Below, piece by piece: positions 1-11,821 of a DNA stretch of 64,000 nucleotides; the first letter of the stretch is position 1; the number at the start of each line of letters is the position of its first letter. Source of the stretch: Candidatus Gordonibacter avicola (GTDB lineage Bacteria; Actinomycetota; Coriobacteriia; Coriobacteriales; Eggerthellaceae). Under the pieces are notes generated by a model. It was given only the letters and a program-made list of their open reading frames with translations, ran no database searches and was not told where the DNA came from. The translations under genes were made by a program, and so were the position numbers. The DNA is taken from positions 1 through 64,000 of the forward strand of contig DXGM01000038.1 of assembly GCA_019113915.1 (NCBI GenBank), in the 5' to 3' direction.

Positions 1-115
1 TATCCGCTCATACACGAGCCGATTCGGGATTTCGCGACTGGGTGATGGCATACGAACAACGTTCATCACCTGCGGAAACCCTGATATTTGAGAGGAAATC
101 CAAGGATGCATAGAA

Positions 116-3100
116 TCATGTTTGTATGCCAGGAAGATACTTTAAGCTGCTGCAACGATAGAAGAGCTCATAAACCCACAAACAGCTTTCGGGAATCCTA
201 AACCCAACAGGAAGCTCTTCCAGCGAACGACACTCGTAAAACATCGACGCAGCTTCAGTGGCATTCGGCGGAATATTGAACCCCGCTGGCAGCGACTTGA
301 TATTTTGTGACACACGCAGAAAACTTGAAACGTTCGTGACGCTATCAGGGAGAGTAAACGCTGCTGGAAGTGCTGTGAGACTTGTCATGTTGCTAAACAT
401 ATAAGAAACGTCTTCAACACCTTCCCTTATCTTAAAGTTCGTAGGTAAAGCGGCCATCGAAGAACAGCGAGAGAACATGCCCTTTGCCGTTTTCACCGTA
501 CTAGGAATGACAAGGTTTTCGGGAAGTTCCGTCAGATTTGTGCAGCCAACGAACAGACCTTCCACACTGTTCACACCTTCAGGAACAAATATTCCTGTTG
601 CATCAACAAGCGAACCCATGCCCGCAAACCAATATGCCATGCTGGTGGCGCGCACCGTTTTATCCATTTGGACGCGTTGTACTTTGCTACGTAGCGCGCC
701 CCAGTGCTCCATTGGCACGATGGTTATCTTCTTTCCGCTGTCCCATCCCCCCCACATGCTGTCCAACGTCCATCCAAAGTCGTCGATCACCGCTCCTTCG
801 GCGCAGTGGATTTTTAGCGTGCTGTCGTCGGCGAGTTCCCAGGAGGCGCGCTCGCCGCCGTCGGTGGTGGGTAGCAGGCCCTTGTTCGTTTCGTACTTGG
901 CGTACATTTCTACGTTGCCCTTCACAGGCTTTGTGAAGTCGAAGGGCGTGGCACAGGTGGCATCGGTGTACCAGTTCACGAAGGTGGCCGACTCTCGAAA
1001 CGGTGCCTCGGGAACTTCCAGCGCGCCAACATCAACCAGGCGCGTAGTCCACACCTCGAAGCCATCAAGTGTGTCGTTTGACACGTAGAGAGTCGCAAGC
1101 GCCTTACCCTCGGGAACGGAGGTTACCAACTCGCGGTTCTGAGTTGCCCAGTAGCTCGTATCGTTCATGTCAGCAGGATCGCCAGCATAGTAGGTTTTCA
1201 GCGGGTTTGCCTTAGACGCTTCATCCTTCAGGAGGAACATGGATTCCATATTTTTGGCGTTTACCAACTCCGTTATTTTCAGAGAAGCTGGCAATGAAGT
1301 CAGCTTTGAGCAGCCTTGAAACATATGCTCAACATTCGTGATGTTTTCCGGGTTGGCATACCCAAACCCTTCAGGCAGGCTTTCCAGCGAGAAGCAGTTA
1401 TAGAACATGTCATTGGTAGCTACAACATTCTGCGGGATAGTAAATCCTTTCGGCAGCGTACGAAGCGAATGACAATTGTTAAACATCCAGTTGACCGTCT
1501 TGATACTCTCAGGTAGAAGGACGACATCCGATACCTTTTCCAAACTGGTGCATTCGCTGAAGAGCCCCTGCACACCTAGCAAGTTCTCAGTTGGCAAGCG
1601 AAACCCAGAGCCAACCTCCTTTAACCCCGTACAGTCATTGAATAAATCCCAGAGGTACTCCGCGTTGCTTGGGAGTATGCATTTGGAGAGATCAACGAGG
1701 TTGGGCATATGTGCGAACCACACCGACAGATTTACGCATTTTACACCCGGATCTATTTCTATCCGCTTTACCGCATCACGGTACGGCCCCCATAGACCCT
1801 CTGAACACCTACGCAAGGTCCAATCAATGGGTTCAACATCGCCCGCACCCTTAATCGAAAGCGTCCCGTCAGCAGTGACGCGCCACCACACGTCGCCCGT
1901 CGTGCCCGTAGCCAGAGGCATCTTCGCATCGAAGCCGCCACCCAACAGCCACTTGCCGTACAGCGTTGTCGCACCCGCGGGCACCGGTTTCGTGAAGTCG
2001 AACAGCGTGAGACATTCTTCATCCGTACACCAGCCGCTGAACACATAGCCATCGCGCTGCGGATACCCCGGGTCGGCAAGCATTCTCTGCGTATTGGTCC
2101 ACGCCGTCGAGCGCGTCTCCCACGGGAAGCCCGCCGCTTCGTCGGGCGACTGCACCTCAAACGCAATCTCCGTCATACCACGATCGCCCATTTCAGCGTC
2201 ATCGGTGATAAGCGTACGCCCCTGACCCTCCCAATCGTAATTGAGCACGTTGGGGTCGCTTCCCGCATAATACGTGGGAATGCGCTGTTCACCAGGGGAA
2301 AGTTCACAGAAGAAAGGCCTGGTCTCACTCACCATACTCTTCGGCATGGTGAAATCCGCCGGCAGATAGGAAAGCGCCGAGCAATTCTCGAACACGCCAA
2401 GCTTCTTTCCTCCCTCTGAAAATGCGAATCCCTCCGGGAGCGAACTCAGATTGACACAACCTTTAAACAGGTACGTTATATCCGGCGTTGAACCTTCTAA
2501 GGAAAACCCTGCGGGCAACGACGTCAGCGACTCACAGCCCAGAAACATCTCGCTGGCATTCAGAAGAGAGGGACCAAATTTCACCCCGTCAGGTAGAGTT
2601 TTCAGGTTCGTATTCCACGCAAAAAGCGACTCCGCGTTCACAAGCGTATCCGTCAGGGAGAATCCGGACGGCAACTCCTCAAGTGCGCAGTTTTGGAAAG
2701 CCGCAGTCGCCTTCTCCAGGCCGTTTGGGAACGTGAAGGTGTCGGGCAACTGAGTGAAGGAACTTGAGCCGCCATTCTGCCCACGCATGTTGAATAGCCA
2801 GGTCACGTCCTTGGTATCAGTAGGCACAAACACTTCCGCTATGTCGGCGAGGTTGAGCATCCCACAAAACCAGTACGCCATGCTGGCGGCACGTAGGCTC
2901 GGCACCAGGGACGCCTTTGTTACGCGCTGGCGATACGGACCCCAATAGCCTGCCGTTGGAAATTCCTCGTTCCCGTCGTCTTTCCATCCCAAGTCAGCAA
3001 TGGAGCCGCTACCCTTAAGGTACAGCGTGCCGCTATCATCCAGCGACCAGAATGCGGTACCCCCATTCCCCACCGTCGGCAGCGCACCTTGAAGCGTGCC

Positions 3101-6100
3101 GGCCACGTACTTGCCGTACAGCACCCAGGGTTTCGTGGTCAGCTGCTCATCAACACGCTTCGAGAAATCGAAGCGCTGCGTGCACGCCTCGTCCGTGTAC
3201 CAGAGCGTGAACACCTGACCATTGCGCGTCGGCACGGCAGGTTCGCCGAATTTGCCAGAGTTTAGATCAGGCGTGAGCGCCGTCCACGGGTCAAAGCGGG
3301 AACCGTCCCGGGATGACAGCTTGAAGGTAACTGAGGCATCTTCCGGTACTTTCAACGTTCGATGCTGATTAGACCAGTAGTTTGCATCCATATCGAGAAT
3401 GACAGCATCATCACCGCTGTAGGCCAGCCCCTGGTCGACGCTATAGTTATAGAACATATTTGGTGCGGCAGTCAGATCAAACCCTGTCGGCATGCGGAAC
3501 GCTGCTGGTAGCACATCCAGCTTTTTACAGTTACTAAACATCTTGTCTGCGCCAGGTGCGTTGCTGAACAGCTTAGGCAACGTGAACTGCTCCGGCAGAC
3601 ACATCAGGTTAATGCAATCCTCGAACAATCCAACGGCTGAGGTCAGCGAACCCGGCAACACGAAGCTTTCCGGCAAGTACGCAAGGCGCGAGCAAGACTG
3701 GAACATTTCGTCCATGGATGTAAGCGAGCTAGGCAGGAAGAAACCTTTAGGGAGCGTCTGCAGCTTGGTACCCTTGAACATTGCGGAAGCATTCTGCGCT
3801 TGCTCAGGCAGACAATGACTGCTTGGCAGGCTTTCTAGATTCGTTCCCTCAAACATCTGCGAACAGTCAGCAATGGTGCTATTACCCGCCATTGAACTGG
3901 TAAAACCTTGAGGAATCTCCGTCAGAGGGTTTCCAGCGAAAAGCGCACGCACCGTAGTAACACCTTCGGGGAATTTCAAAGAATCTGGAATGTGCGACAC
4001 TGCGCAATTTTGCAACAAGTACGAAAGATCCTTTGTCCCCCGCGGAATACTTAGGCGAAAAATGTCGAGCAATTGCCTCATGTCTTTGAACCAGCACGCC
4101 ATACTGGTAGCGCCCGCTAAACCACTCGTATCAACAATCCTCACTTCGTCGCGCAGCGGTCCCCAGTATTGGCTGTTCATGAGTGGGTTGTCAGGTGACC
4201 ACCCAAAGTCACCCACCGGATCGGTGCTTCGAATGGTTAAAACGCCCATCTCCGAAAGCGACCAAGAGGCCTTTTCTTCGTCAGTGTTGTTGGCGTCCGC
4301 TGCCGTGGGCAGTGCACCAGAAGTCGGAGATGTCTGCACCGTACTTGTCGATTCAGCGAGCACGATGTCCCCATTCGTGCCGTCGTTGTACACCAGCTTC
4401 GAAGTAAGGGTGCCCGATCCGCCGGATGTGTATTTAAACATAACCGCGCATCCCGTTTGATCTGGATATACAGAAATGTCACCGTCTTTGTGGCTGAACT
4501 CATGCACGAGCCTGATATTGCTACCGAATGCCGAGTTCTCGGGAATGGACGGCGTAAACATTCTCTTAAATTCATTTCGCGAATTGGGCAAGCCAATGAA
4601 AGAAGGTACACCGGTTGAGAACGGAACCGCATTCACGCCATAGCTTTCCCAGAATTCCACTGCCTCGGAGGGGCAATGGAGGGTGACGAACGAGGTGTCG
4701 ATATCTTGAAATATGGTGTGCTGTTCCGGGCCTTCTGTATTCTTAAATAGTGGATCCGGTGAAGTAATGAGCAGTTCTCGCAAGCTCGTACAATTGCTAA
4801 ACACCGCTGTGTCAAACGTAACTCGTTCTTGGGAAAGAACAGCAGCATGATCCAAACTTATGCAGTTATAAAAAACATTTGCACTCACCCGAGTAACAGA
4901 GGGCGGCATGATAATCGAGGTAATATTGCGTCTTTGACTGAATGCCGACTTGCTCATTTGGGTCACAGTATTTGGGATTACCGGCACATCAGGTGTCGAC
5001 TTCGGCGTTCCCCCAATAAGTACGGTTGGAACGCCATTCGCTTTCTTATAGAGCAACCCATCGCTAATGGCATACCACTCGTTAGCTGGATCGATATCAA
5101 TTTCCGCCAAATTAGTTAAACCAGTAATAATATTGTAGCCTTGTCCGAAATTGGAAACCGATTTAGGTATGTAAAGATATGTCACGTTTACACAGGCCGA
5201 CATCGAGTTTACATTCACCGCCTTCACGCCTTCCGGAATTAAGAAACGCCCGGTAATTGTTGCCGGCGTACCCCCGATAAGGGTAGTCATATCTTTCGAA
5301 TAAATAACGCCATCTTTCGCCGTGAAAGATGGATTGCCTTCCTCGACCTCGATTTTTGTTAGAGACTTGCATACCATGAACGGATTAAAGCCCATGCTCG
5401 TCACAGACTTCGGAATGAGAACTTCCTTAAGGTTATAGTTATTTCCAAAAGCACAACCGGTCATATATTCAAGGGTTTGAGGAAGTTTAAGCGAGGCAAT
5501 ATCTGCCCCATTGAAGGCATAGTTCCCTGTTTCGGTCACCTTGTATTGAGCATTCCCATTACTTGCGTCTATCGCGATGTCGGGGATAACCAAATCAACT
5601 CCAGAAAGACTCACCATAGAGTACGACTTTCCCAGCACCCTACACGTTCCAGGCGTATCTCCATTGGGCTCTTTTATTATTTGGTAACGTAAGCGAGCCC
5701 CTTCGTATTCGTAATCGAATATGCCATTTTCCGCCAGAAGAGAGACTGTCCCGGAGAGGACCGAAAGACCCGAAGCTGTTGTATGCTCTTGCAGTGCGAG
5801 CGTTGTGTCGTAGGTGGGCAGCGTTTCCGCCTCAGGCTGCTCATCTGCGGGTTCAGTGGTCGTTTGGGAGGTGGTCGCTTCTGATGATGAGGCGACCACC
5901 TCCACGGCGCGGGTGGCGCGAGTAAGCTCATGAGTGTCAAGCGAGAGAACTGCGGTCACCTCGGAGGTGCCTTCGGCTTTGGCGGTGGTGGTGCCTTGCT
6001 CGTCAACCGAGAGGGGCTTGGCGGCGTAGGAGAAGGAAAGTTCCACCGGGCTGGGGGCTTCGCAGAGGCCATCTTCGAAGAGGTTGGCTTGCTGGCCTAC

Positions 6101-7822
6101 TTCGAGGGTCAGGGGTTCTTCAGGGAGAGTGAGACCGTAGGGCATCAGGTGGTTGTTGTTGGCCAGAAGGCCGAGGTTCCAGGGGTAGCTGCCAGCTTCG
6201 TTATAGGGGCAGTAGATGGAGACGTTTGTGCAGGTGGCGAGGGCGTCTTCGGCTACCTCGGGGGTGTTGAAGGCGACGATGCGAGTGAGCGCTTCGCAGG
6301 AGGCGAAGGCGCGGGAGTTGATTGATTGCACGCTTGCGGGAAGCCAGATGTCGGCGAGAGACGTGGCTTCAAAGGCGCGCTCGTCAATGTGTTGCAGGGT
6401 GCCAGGAAGACTCACGCTTGCGAGGTTCGCACATCCTGCAAAGGCGGCTTCCCCAATGGTCGTTATTCCGGCGGGAAGCTTCACGCTGGTCAGTGAGCCG
6501 CGGTTTGCGAAGGCGTTGGTGGCAATGGTACTCACGCGGTACGACACGCCGTTGATCTTGGCGGATGCGGGGATTTCAAAGTCAGATGCGGGGTCTTCTG
6601 CACCTTCCCAGCTAACAGAGAGTGTATAGTCATCCAGAAGCGTAAACACCAACCCGCTTGCGGCGGATTCCACCTCGGGGTGCGCCGTTGCGCCCAGCTC
6701 GGCAGGTTCGGCAAAGTGCTCAAAGCCAGCCGCTTCCCACACAGCCTTGCGCTCGTTGTAGTCTTCCCCTGCTGGCAGTGCCACCACAACAGAGGACTTA
6801 ACCTCATCGGCAAACGCCGTCGCATCAATCTCGCGCACGTTCCCAAGTGCGGTAATCGACGTTAAATCCTTGCAACCAGCAAGGGCATATTCGCCAATAG
6901 TTTCCGTCTCAAGCGGAACCACAACGGCCGCGCCTACTTTCGGTGGGCACACGATGAGGGTCTTCATATCTTTCGAAAATAGCATCCCTGCCTGCGTTGC
7001 GAAGGTGGTGCTGCCATCCCCGGCAGTGAGTGAGGAACCCTGGCATCGGGAAAATGCCAGGGCGGGAATGAATTTGGTTGAACCGGGGATGGTGACAGCA
7101 CCCTCCTTGCCCTCGGGAATGAGCAGGAGATGCGAGTAGTCTTTGGAAAACAGCATGCGGTCCAACGACGAAAAGCCCTCGTTGCGGGGGCTTACGTGGA
7201 CCTGCTTGAGCGACGAGCAGCCTTTCAGCGCCTCGTCGTCAACAGCTTTGATTGTTTCAGGAAGAAAGAGGGACTCTACAGAAGAGTCAGTGAATGCCCC
7301 CCCCCCCCGAGGTTTTTGAGGGCAGTTACCGTGTAGGTTTCGGAACCGCTCGCAACCTGGGCGGGAACGCTAAGGTGGGCGCTATTGGCAACGCAGCCGA
7401 CGAGCGCCGCTGTTTTGCTTGACGCGTCCACCTCAAACACAAGACCGTCGGCGACGATAGACGTAAGGGAATCTGACGAACCCGCAGGTAGCGGTACCGT
7501 GCCTGCTACCTGGTCAGATGCACCAGTAGCGTCGGTGGAACCGGACACATTCGTGGTTTGCTTCTCGTTCGTGGAAGGTTGGTCGAGGGGTACCTGTTGG
7601 GAGAACTGAGCAGCGTCGCTACTCACACTCGAAGATTCAGTGGCATCCTCCGCGCCTGTAGCGTTGGAGGTTTCCGGGGCTAAAGGCTCAGAATGCCCCC
7701 CCCCCCCGGAGGTTTTCGGATGGTGCGTCTGCGAAAGCAGGCAGCGTGCCGGTCGCCAAGGTCAGCGCGAGCACCGATGCGCACGCAACCTTGCCAAGCC
7801 GCAAAGCTCGACGAGTAATCAT
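116..7822 (-). CDS. Giant BspA-like LRR/InlB-repeat surface protein, 5' end interrupted by two G12 tracts (phase-variable candidate)
   Basis: The main open frame runs from 7296 to a TGA at 116 (2349 aa from its first internal ATG at 7165). The real start is inferred at ATG 7822, which encodes a clear Sec signal peptide (MITRRALRLGKV..., hydrophobic core, cleavage near AFA-DA). Between them lie two 12-G runs (7696-7707, 7297-7308) that break the frame: as given, the signal-peptide frame stops at a TGA just after the first run. The N-terminal third has LRR_5 repeats of the BspA kind (IGEAAFAGCANL). From about residue 965 of the 2349-aa frame come four modules beginning W-x-L-x-x-x-G-x-L-x-I (near residues 965, 1370, 1762, 2108), each followed by DUF285-like repeats (MFxxCxxLxxLP). 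The first three close with an InlB/Flg_new-type repeat (YTDATCATPFDFTKP). The fourth stops mid-repeat, with no LPXTG or other anchor visible. Probably exported and involved in adhesion or host contact (inferred). Confidence 0.85.
7297..7308 (-). repeat. Homopolymeric G12 tract (distal) inside the giant surface-protein gene
   Basis: Twelve C on the given strand, read as G12 in the gene. The upstream frame (GTG 7626) passes through it as ALKNLGGGGHSLTLL and hits a TAG. The downstream frame continues as AFTDSSVESLFLPE, a typical BspA repeat. A length of 10 or 13 would join the two frames. A run this long is expected to be prone to slipped-strand change. Confidence 0.9.
7696..7707 (-). repeat. 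Homopolymeric G12 tract (proximal) just after the signal peptide
   Basis: Twelve C on the given strand. The signal-peptide frame enters as SENLRGGG. With 12 G it terminates at TGA two codons after the run. With 11 G it enters the frame HSEPLAPETSNATG, which continues into SSDAAQFSQQ. The flanks closely match those of the tract at 7297-7308. Confidence 0.9.
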
Positions 7823-8149
7823 TTGTCCCTTGTCCCTTTACTTCAAAACTTCCGTGCATTTCCCGATGCACGTATCCCCTCTATGCGGGATATGTTCTGC
7901 ATAGTAGCACGCGAATTGCGAATGTGAAGGGGTGCCGGACTTAGCCGCCTCGGGAAGAAGCCATGACACAAGAAGCAATATTCGCAGGTAGGTGCCCTCC
8001 CCCGTGAGGCACGGCAAAGTACCTTCCTGCGATGCATGTCTCCATCGTTTCTCCACAACTTACGTTAACATAATCTGCCGAAGATGAGCCCCCGCCCCAC
8101 CCCAGCGCGTATACTTGAACGCACTACCTACCAGAAAGCGAGTCGCCCC
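7823..8149. other. Intergenic region with a bulged hairpin; no gene recognised
   Basis: This is the leader of the giant gene on the minus strand and of the YaiI-family gene on the plus strand. A nested imperfect hairpin spans 7983-8031, with CGCAGG pairing CCTGCG, AGGT pairing ACCT and GTGCC pairing GGCAC. A minus-strand TACTAT near 7896 could be a -10 element, but its -35 is poor. Short frames here have no supporting start signals or codon bias. I could not match the hairpin to a known riboswitch or to 4.5S, 6S or tmRNA. Confidence 0.4.
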
Positions 8150-8644
8150 ATGAAACCTACCGTCTTCATCGATGCCGATGCCTGCCCCGTAACCTCGGAG
8201 GCGCTTGAGGTGGCGCGTGCGTGCAAGGTGCCGGTTGTCATTGCGGGCAACTCCACGCAGAATCTCGCGCGGCACATCAAGCGCGGTGATTTGCGCACGC
8301 CCACCGACGGATTCTGGGTGGATACGCTGGCGGTTGGCGTGGGTTCCGACGCGGCGGATTTCGCCATTGTTCAGGAGCTTTCGCGCGGCGACGTGGTGGT
8401 GACGCAAGACATTGGCCTTGCCGCCATGGCCTTCGGACGCGGCGCGCGAGCCATCGGCGTGCGCGGCCGCGTATACACGCTGGCCACCATCGACTTAGAC
8501 ATGCACATCCGCCACGAGGAAAAGAAGCTGCGCCGCCAGGGTGGCCGCACCCGCGGCCCCGCCCCCTTCGAAGACGACGACCGCGACCGCTTCACCACCA
8601 ACCTCCGCCGCCTCATAGAGGAATCCCTCCGCGAAGAGGCGTGA
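8150..8644 (+). CDS. YaiI/YqxD family protein (UPF0178, DUF188)
   Basis: 164 aa from ATG at 8150. The open frame extends further upstream, but MKPTVFIDADACPV is the usual family N-terminus. The conserved IDADACPV start, the central DFAIVQELSRGDVVVTQD block and the GRVYTLATID segment are typical of UPF0178 proteins, which are small, soluble and of unknown biochemical role with a PIN/NYN-like fold. The length is normal for the family. It is a single-gene unit followed by an inverted-repeat element. Family assignment is firm; function is unknown. Confidence 0.88.
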   Translation: MKPTVFIDADACPVTSEALEVARACKVPVVIAGNSTQNLARHIKRGDLRTPTDGFWVDTLAVGVGSDAADFAIVQELSRGDVVVTQDIGLAAMAFGRGARAIGVRGRVYTLATIDLDMHIRHEEKKLRRQGGRTRGPAPFEDDDRDRFTTNLRRLIEESLREEA

Positions 8645-8652
8645 AGTAGTTT

Positions 8653-8744
8653 CCGTAGGGCAAGGGTTCTACCCTTGCCGCTCAACAACAATAAACATGC
8701 AGGTCAGACACGGTTGACGGCAAGGGCAGAGCCCTGCCCTACGG
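8653..8744. repeat. Composite inverted repeat downstream of the YaiI-family gene
   Basis: Outer arms CCGTAGGGCA (8653-8662) and TGCCCTACGG (8735-8744) are perfect complements. Each half also contains its own hairpin (GGCAAGGGTTCTACCCTTGCC, 21 nt given by position 8659-8679, and a matching one at 8719-8738). It sits between convergent genes and could act as a bidirectional terminator or be a dispersed REP-like element. Confidence 0.6.
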
Positions 8745-8783
8745 CCAACCTGCCACGTATTAGATCAATGCAATAGAAAGCGC

Positions 8784-10148
8784 TTACGAAGCCGCAGCCT
8801 CCCCTTCCTCGCCTTCGTCGTGGAGGGCTTCGAAGGCGGCTTTCATGGTGGGGTTGTTCCTGGTCAGGCGTTTGATGGTGAGGTCTTGGGCCTTGTTGTT
8901 GGCCAGGCGCAGGTTGTTCTCGGAGGACAGCAGGGCCTCTTTCGTTTTCTGTAGGTGCGTGATGGTTTTGTCGATCTCGTCGATGGCGGTTTGGAACTTG
9001 CGGCTGGCCAGGTCATAGTTGCGCGCGAAGCCGGCCTTGAACGTTTCCATCTGCTCTTCAAAGTTCGTAATGTCGATGTTCTGGTTCCGCACCACGGCCA
9101 GTTCGGCCTTGTAGGCCAGCGAGTTCAGCGCCGCGTTGCGCAGAATGGAGATAAGCGGGATGAAGAACTGCGGACGGATGACATACATTTTCTCGAAGCG
9201 CCACGACACGTCCACGATGCCCTGGTTGTACAGTTCGCTCTCCGGCTCCAGCAGCGTCACCAGCACAGCGTATTCACAGCCCTTTTTCGCGCGGTCGGCG
9301 TCGAGCTTCTTGAAGAAGTCCTCATTCTTGTGGCGATGCGACGAATCGTCGGACTCGTTTTTCATCTCGAACATGATGGAGATAATCTCGTTGCCGTCCT
9401 CGTCGCATTCGCGGAAGATGAAGTCACCCTTGCTGCCCTCAGAGGCGTCGTTGTCCTTCTCGAAGTAGGCATGCGGAAACGCGGTGGCGCGCAGCTTGTT
9501 AAACTCGGTCTCGCAGTGCTGCTCAAGCGACTCGCCCACCATCTTGGTGGACAGGCGCGCCTTCATGTCGCGATAGCGCTCGATCTCTCCCTCTTTGTAG
9601 GCAATGATGTCGTCTTTTGCCTTCAGCTCAATGGCAAGCTGTTCCTTGAGAGCGCTTGTGGCCTGGCTCTTTTCGGCCTCCTTGAGCGCCACCTGTGCGG
9701 CCAGTGCATCGCGCTCACGCTCAAGCGCCGCGCGGGCTTGTTCAACGGCCAGTTTCTTTTCGGTTTCGAACGCAGCGGCCTGCGCGGCGGTGCGCTGCTC
9801 CAGTTCGGCAATGCGCGCGTCCTTCGCCGCCGCAGCCTCGGCTAGCGCACGCTCGCGTTCGGCCTGGGCGAGGCGCGCCTCGTTTTCGCGCTCACACTTC
9901 GCCGCTTCCAGGCGCGCTTCCAACTCTGCGATGCGCCGCTCGCGCTCGGCCACGCCTTCCTGTGCCTGACCGAGGGCTTGCGCCACGGCCAACTCTACGG
10001 CCTGCTTCTTTTCGGCGGCCAAAAGTTCCTCGTGGCGGCGCACTTCGCGGTCGAACTCTGCGTCACGCACCTGCTTCACAATGGCGGCAAACCCCGCCTC
10101 ATCAATGGTGAACACCTCGCCGCAGCGCGGGCACTTAATCTCGTTCAT
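8784..10148 (-). CDS. DUF2130 family protein with zinc-ribbon start and long coiled coil
   Basis: 454 aa. ATG at 10148 is preferred over GTG 10154 because GAAGGAG sits at good spacing before it. The N-terminus has a CPRCG zinc-knuckle half. Residues of roughly 25-200 form a charged, Ala/Glu/Arg-rich coiled coil. The C-terminal half is the DUF2130 domain ([26 protein letters not shown], then [14 protein letters not shown]). The E-x-K-type segment and overall pattern resemble the restriction-endonuclease-like fold of RmuC-type proteins, so a DNA-related role is possible but unproven. It is monocistronic, and its stop faces the 8653-8744 inverted repeat. Confidence 0.85.
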   Translation of the reverse strand: MNEIKCPRCGEVFTIDEAGFAAIVKQVRDAEFDREVRRHEELLAAEKKQAVELAVAQALGQAQEGVAERERRIAELEARLEAAKCERENEARLAQAERERALAEAAAAKDARIAELEQRTAAQAAAFETEKKLAVEQARAALERERDALAAQVALKEAEKSQATSALKEQLAIELKAKDDIIAYKEGEIERYRDMKARLSTKMVGESLEQHCETEFNKLRATAFPHAYFEKDNDASEGSKGDFIFRECDEDGNEIISIMFEMKNESDDSSHRHKNEDFFKKLDADRAKKGCEYAVLVTLLEPESELYNQGIVDVSWRFEKMYVIRPQFFIPLISILRNAALNSLAYKAELAVVRNQNIDITNFEEQMETFKAGFARNYDLASRKFQTAIDEIDKTITHLQKTKEALLSSENNLRLANNKAQDLTIKRLTRNNPTMKAAFEALHDEGEEGEAAAS

Positions 10149-10219
10149 ACGCACTCCTTCTCTCGCCGTCGATTCTACCCCATCAAACTCCCCACCGCGC
10201 CCCTTCCATAAAAGTGTGA

Positions 10220-11683
<1,464 letters not shown>

Positions 11684-11713
11684 GCGGACGCGCGGACATA
11701 CCTGCGAGATTGA

Positions 11714-11739
11714 AACGACCCCGCCTCGGCGGGGTCGTT
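11714..11739 (+). terminator. Hairpin terminator after gdhA
   Basis: Perfect 11-bp GC-rich stem AACGACCCCGC / GCGGGGTCGTT 30 bp after the gdhA stop. It has no long T run, as is common in actinobacteria. Confidence 0.75.
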
Positions 11740-11821
11740 GTACATTCGGGGAACGTTAGGAAATTCGGGGCCGGTGCTGCCAGTTCCAAAAAGTTCCGGA
11801 ACGGTCTACCCCTTCTCGCGC

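Larger units (their letters stand above)
7291..7717. repeat. Pair of near-identical direct repeats (GAATG-C12-(G)GAGGTTTT) 399 bp apart
   Basis: The two C12 runs share flanks: GAATG on the left, and GAGGTTTT (first) or GGAGGTTTT (second) on the right. The spacing between run starts is 399 bp, a multiple of three. Joining the upstream side of the proximal copy to the downstream side of the distal copy at 12 G gives ...CGG GGG GGG GGG GCA TTC ACT GAC, which puts the signal peptide in frame with the giant ORF (predicted 2435 aa). Confidence 0.8.

Noticed and set aside
7680..7871. 63-aa frame running into the proximal G tract
   Set aside because: It is in a different register from the signal peptide at ATG 7822 and lacks a ribosome binding site.
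7838..8058. Two overlapping ~70-aa frames in the leader of the giant gene
   Set aside because: No start signals, no family resemblance, and they overlap a structured non-coding segment.
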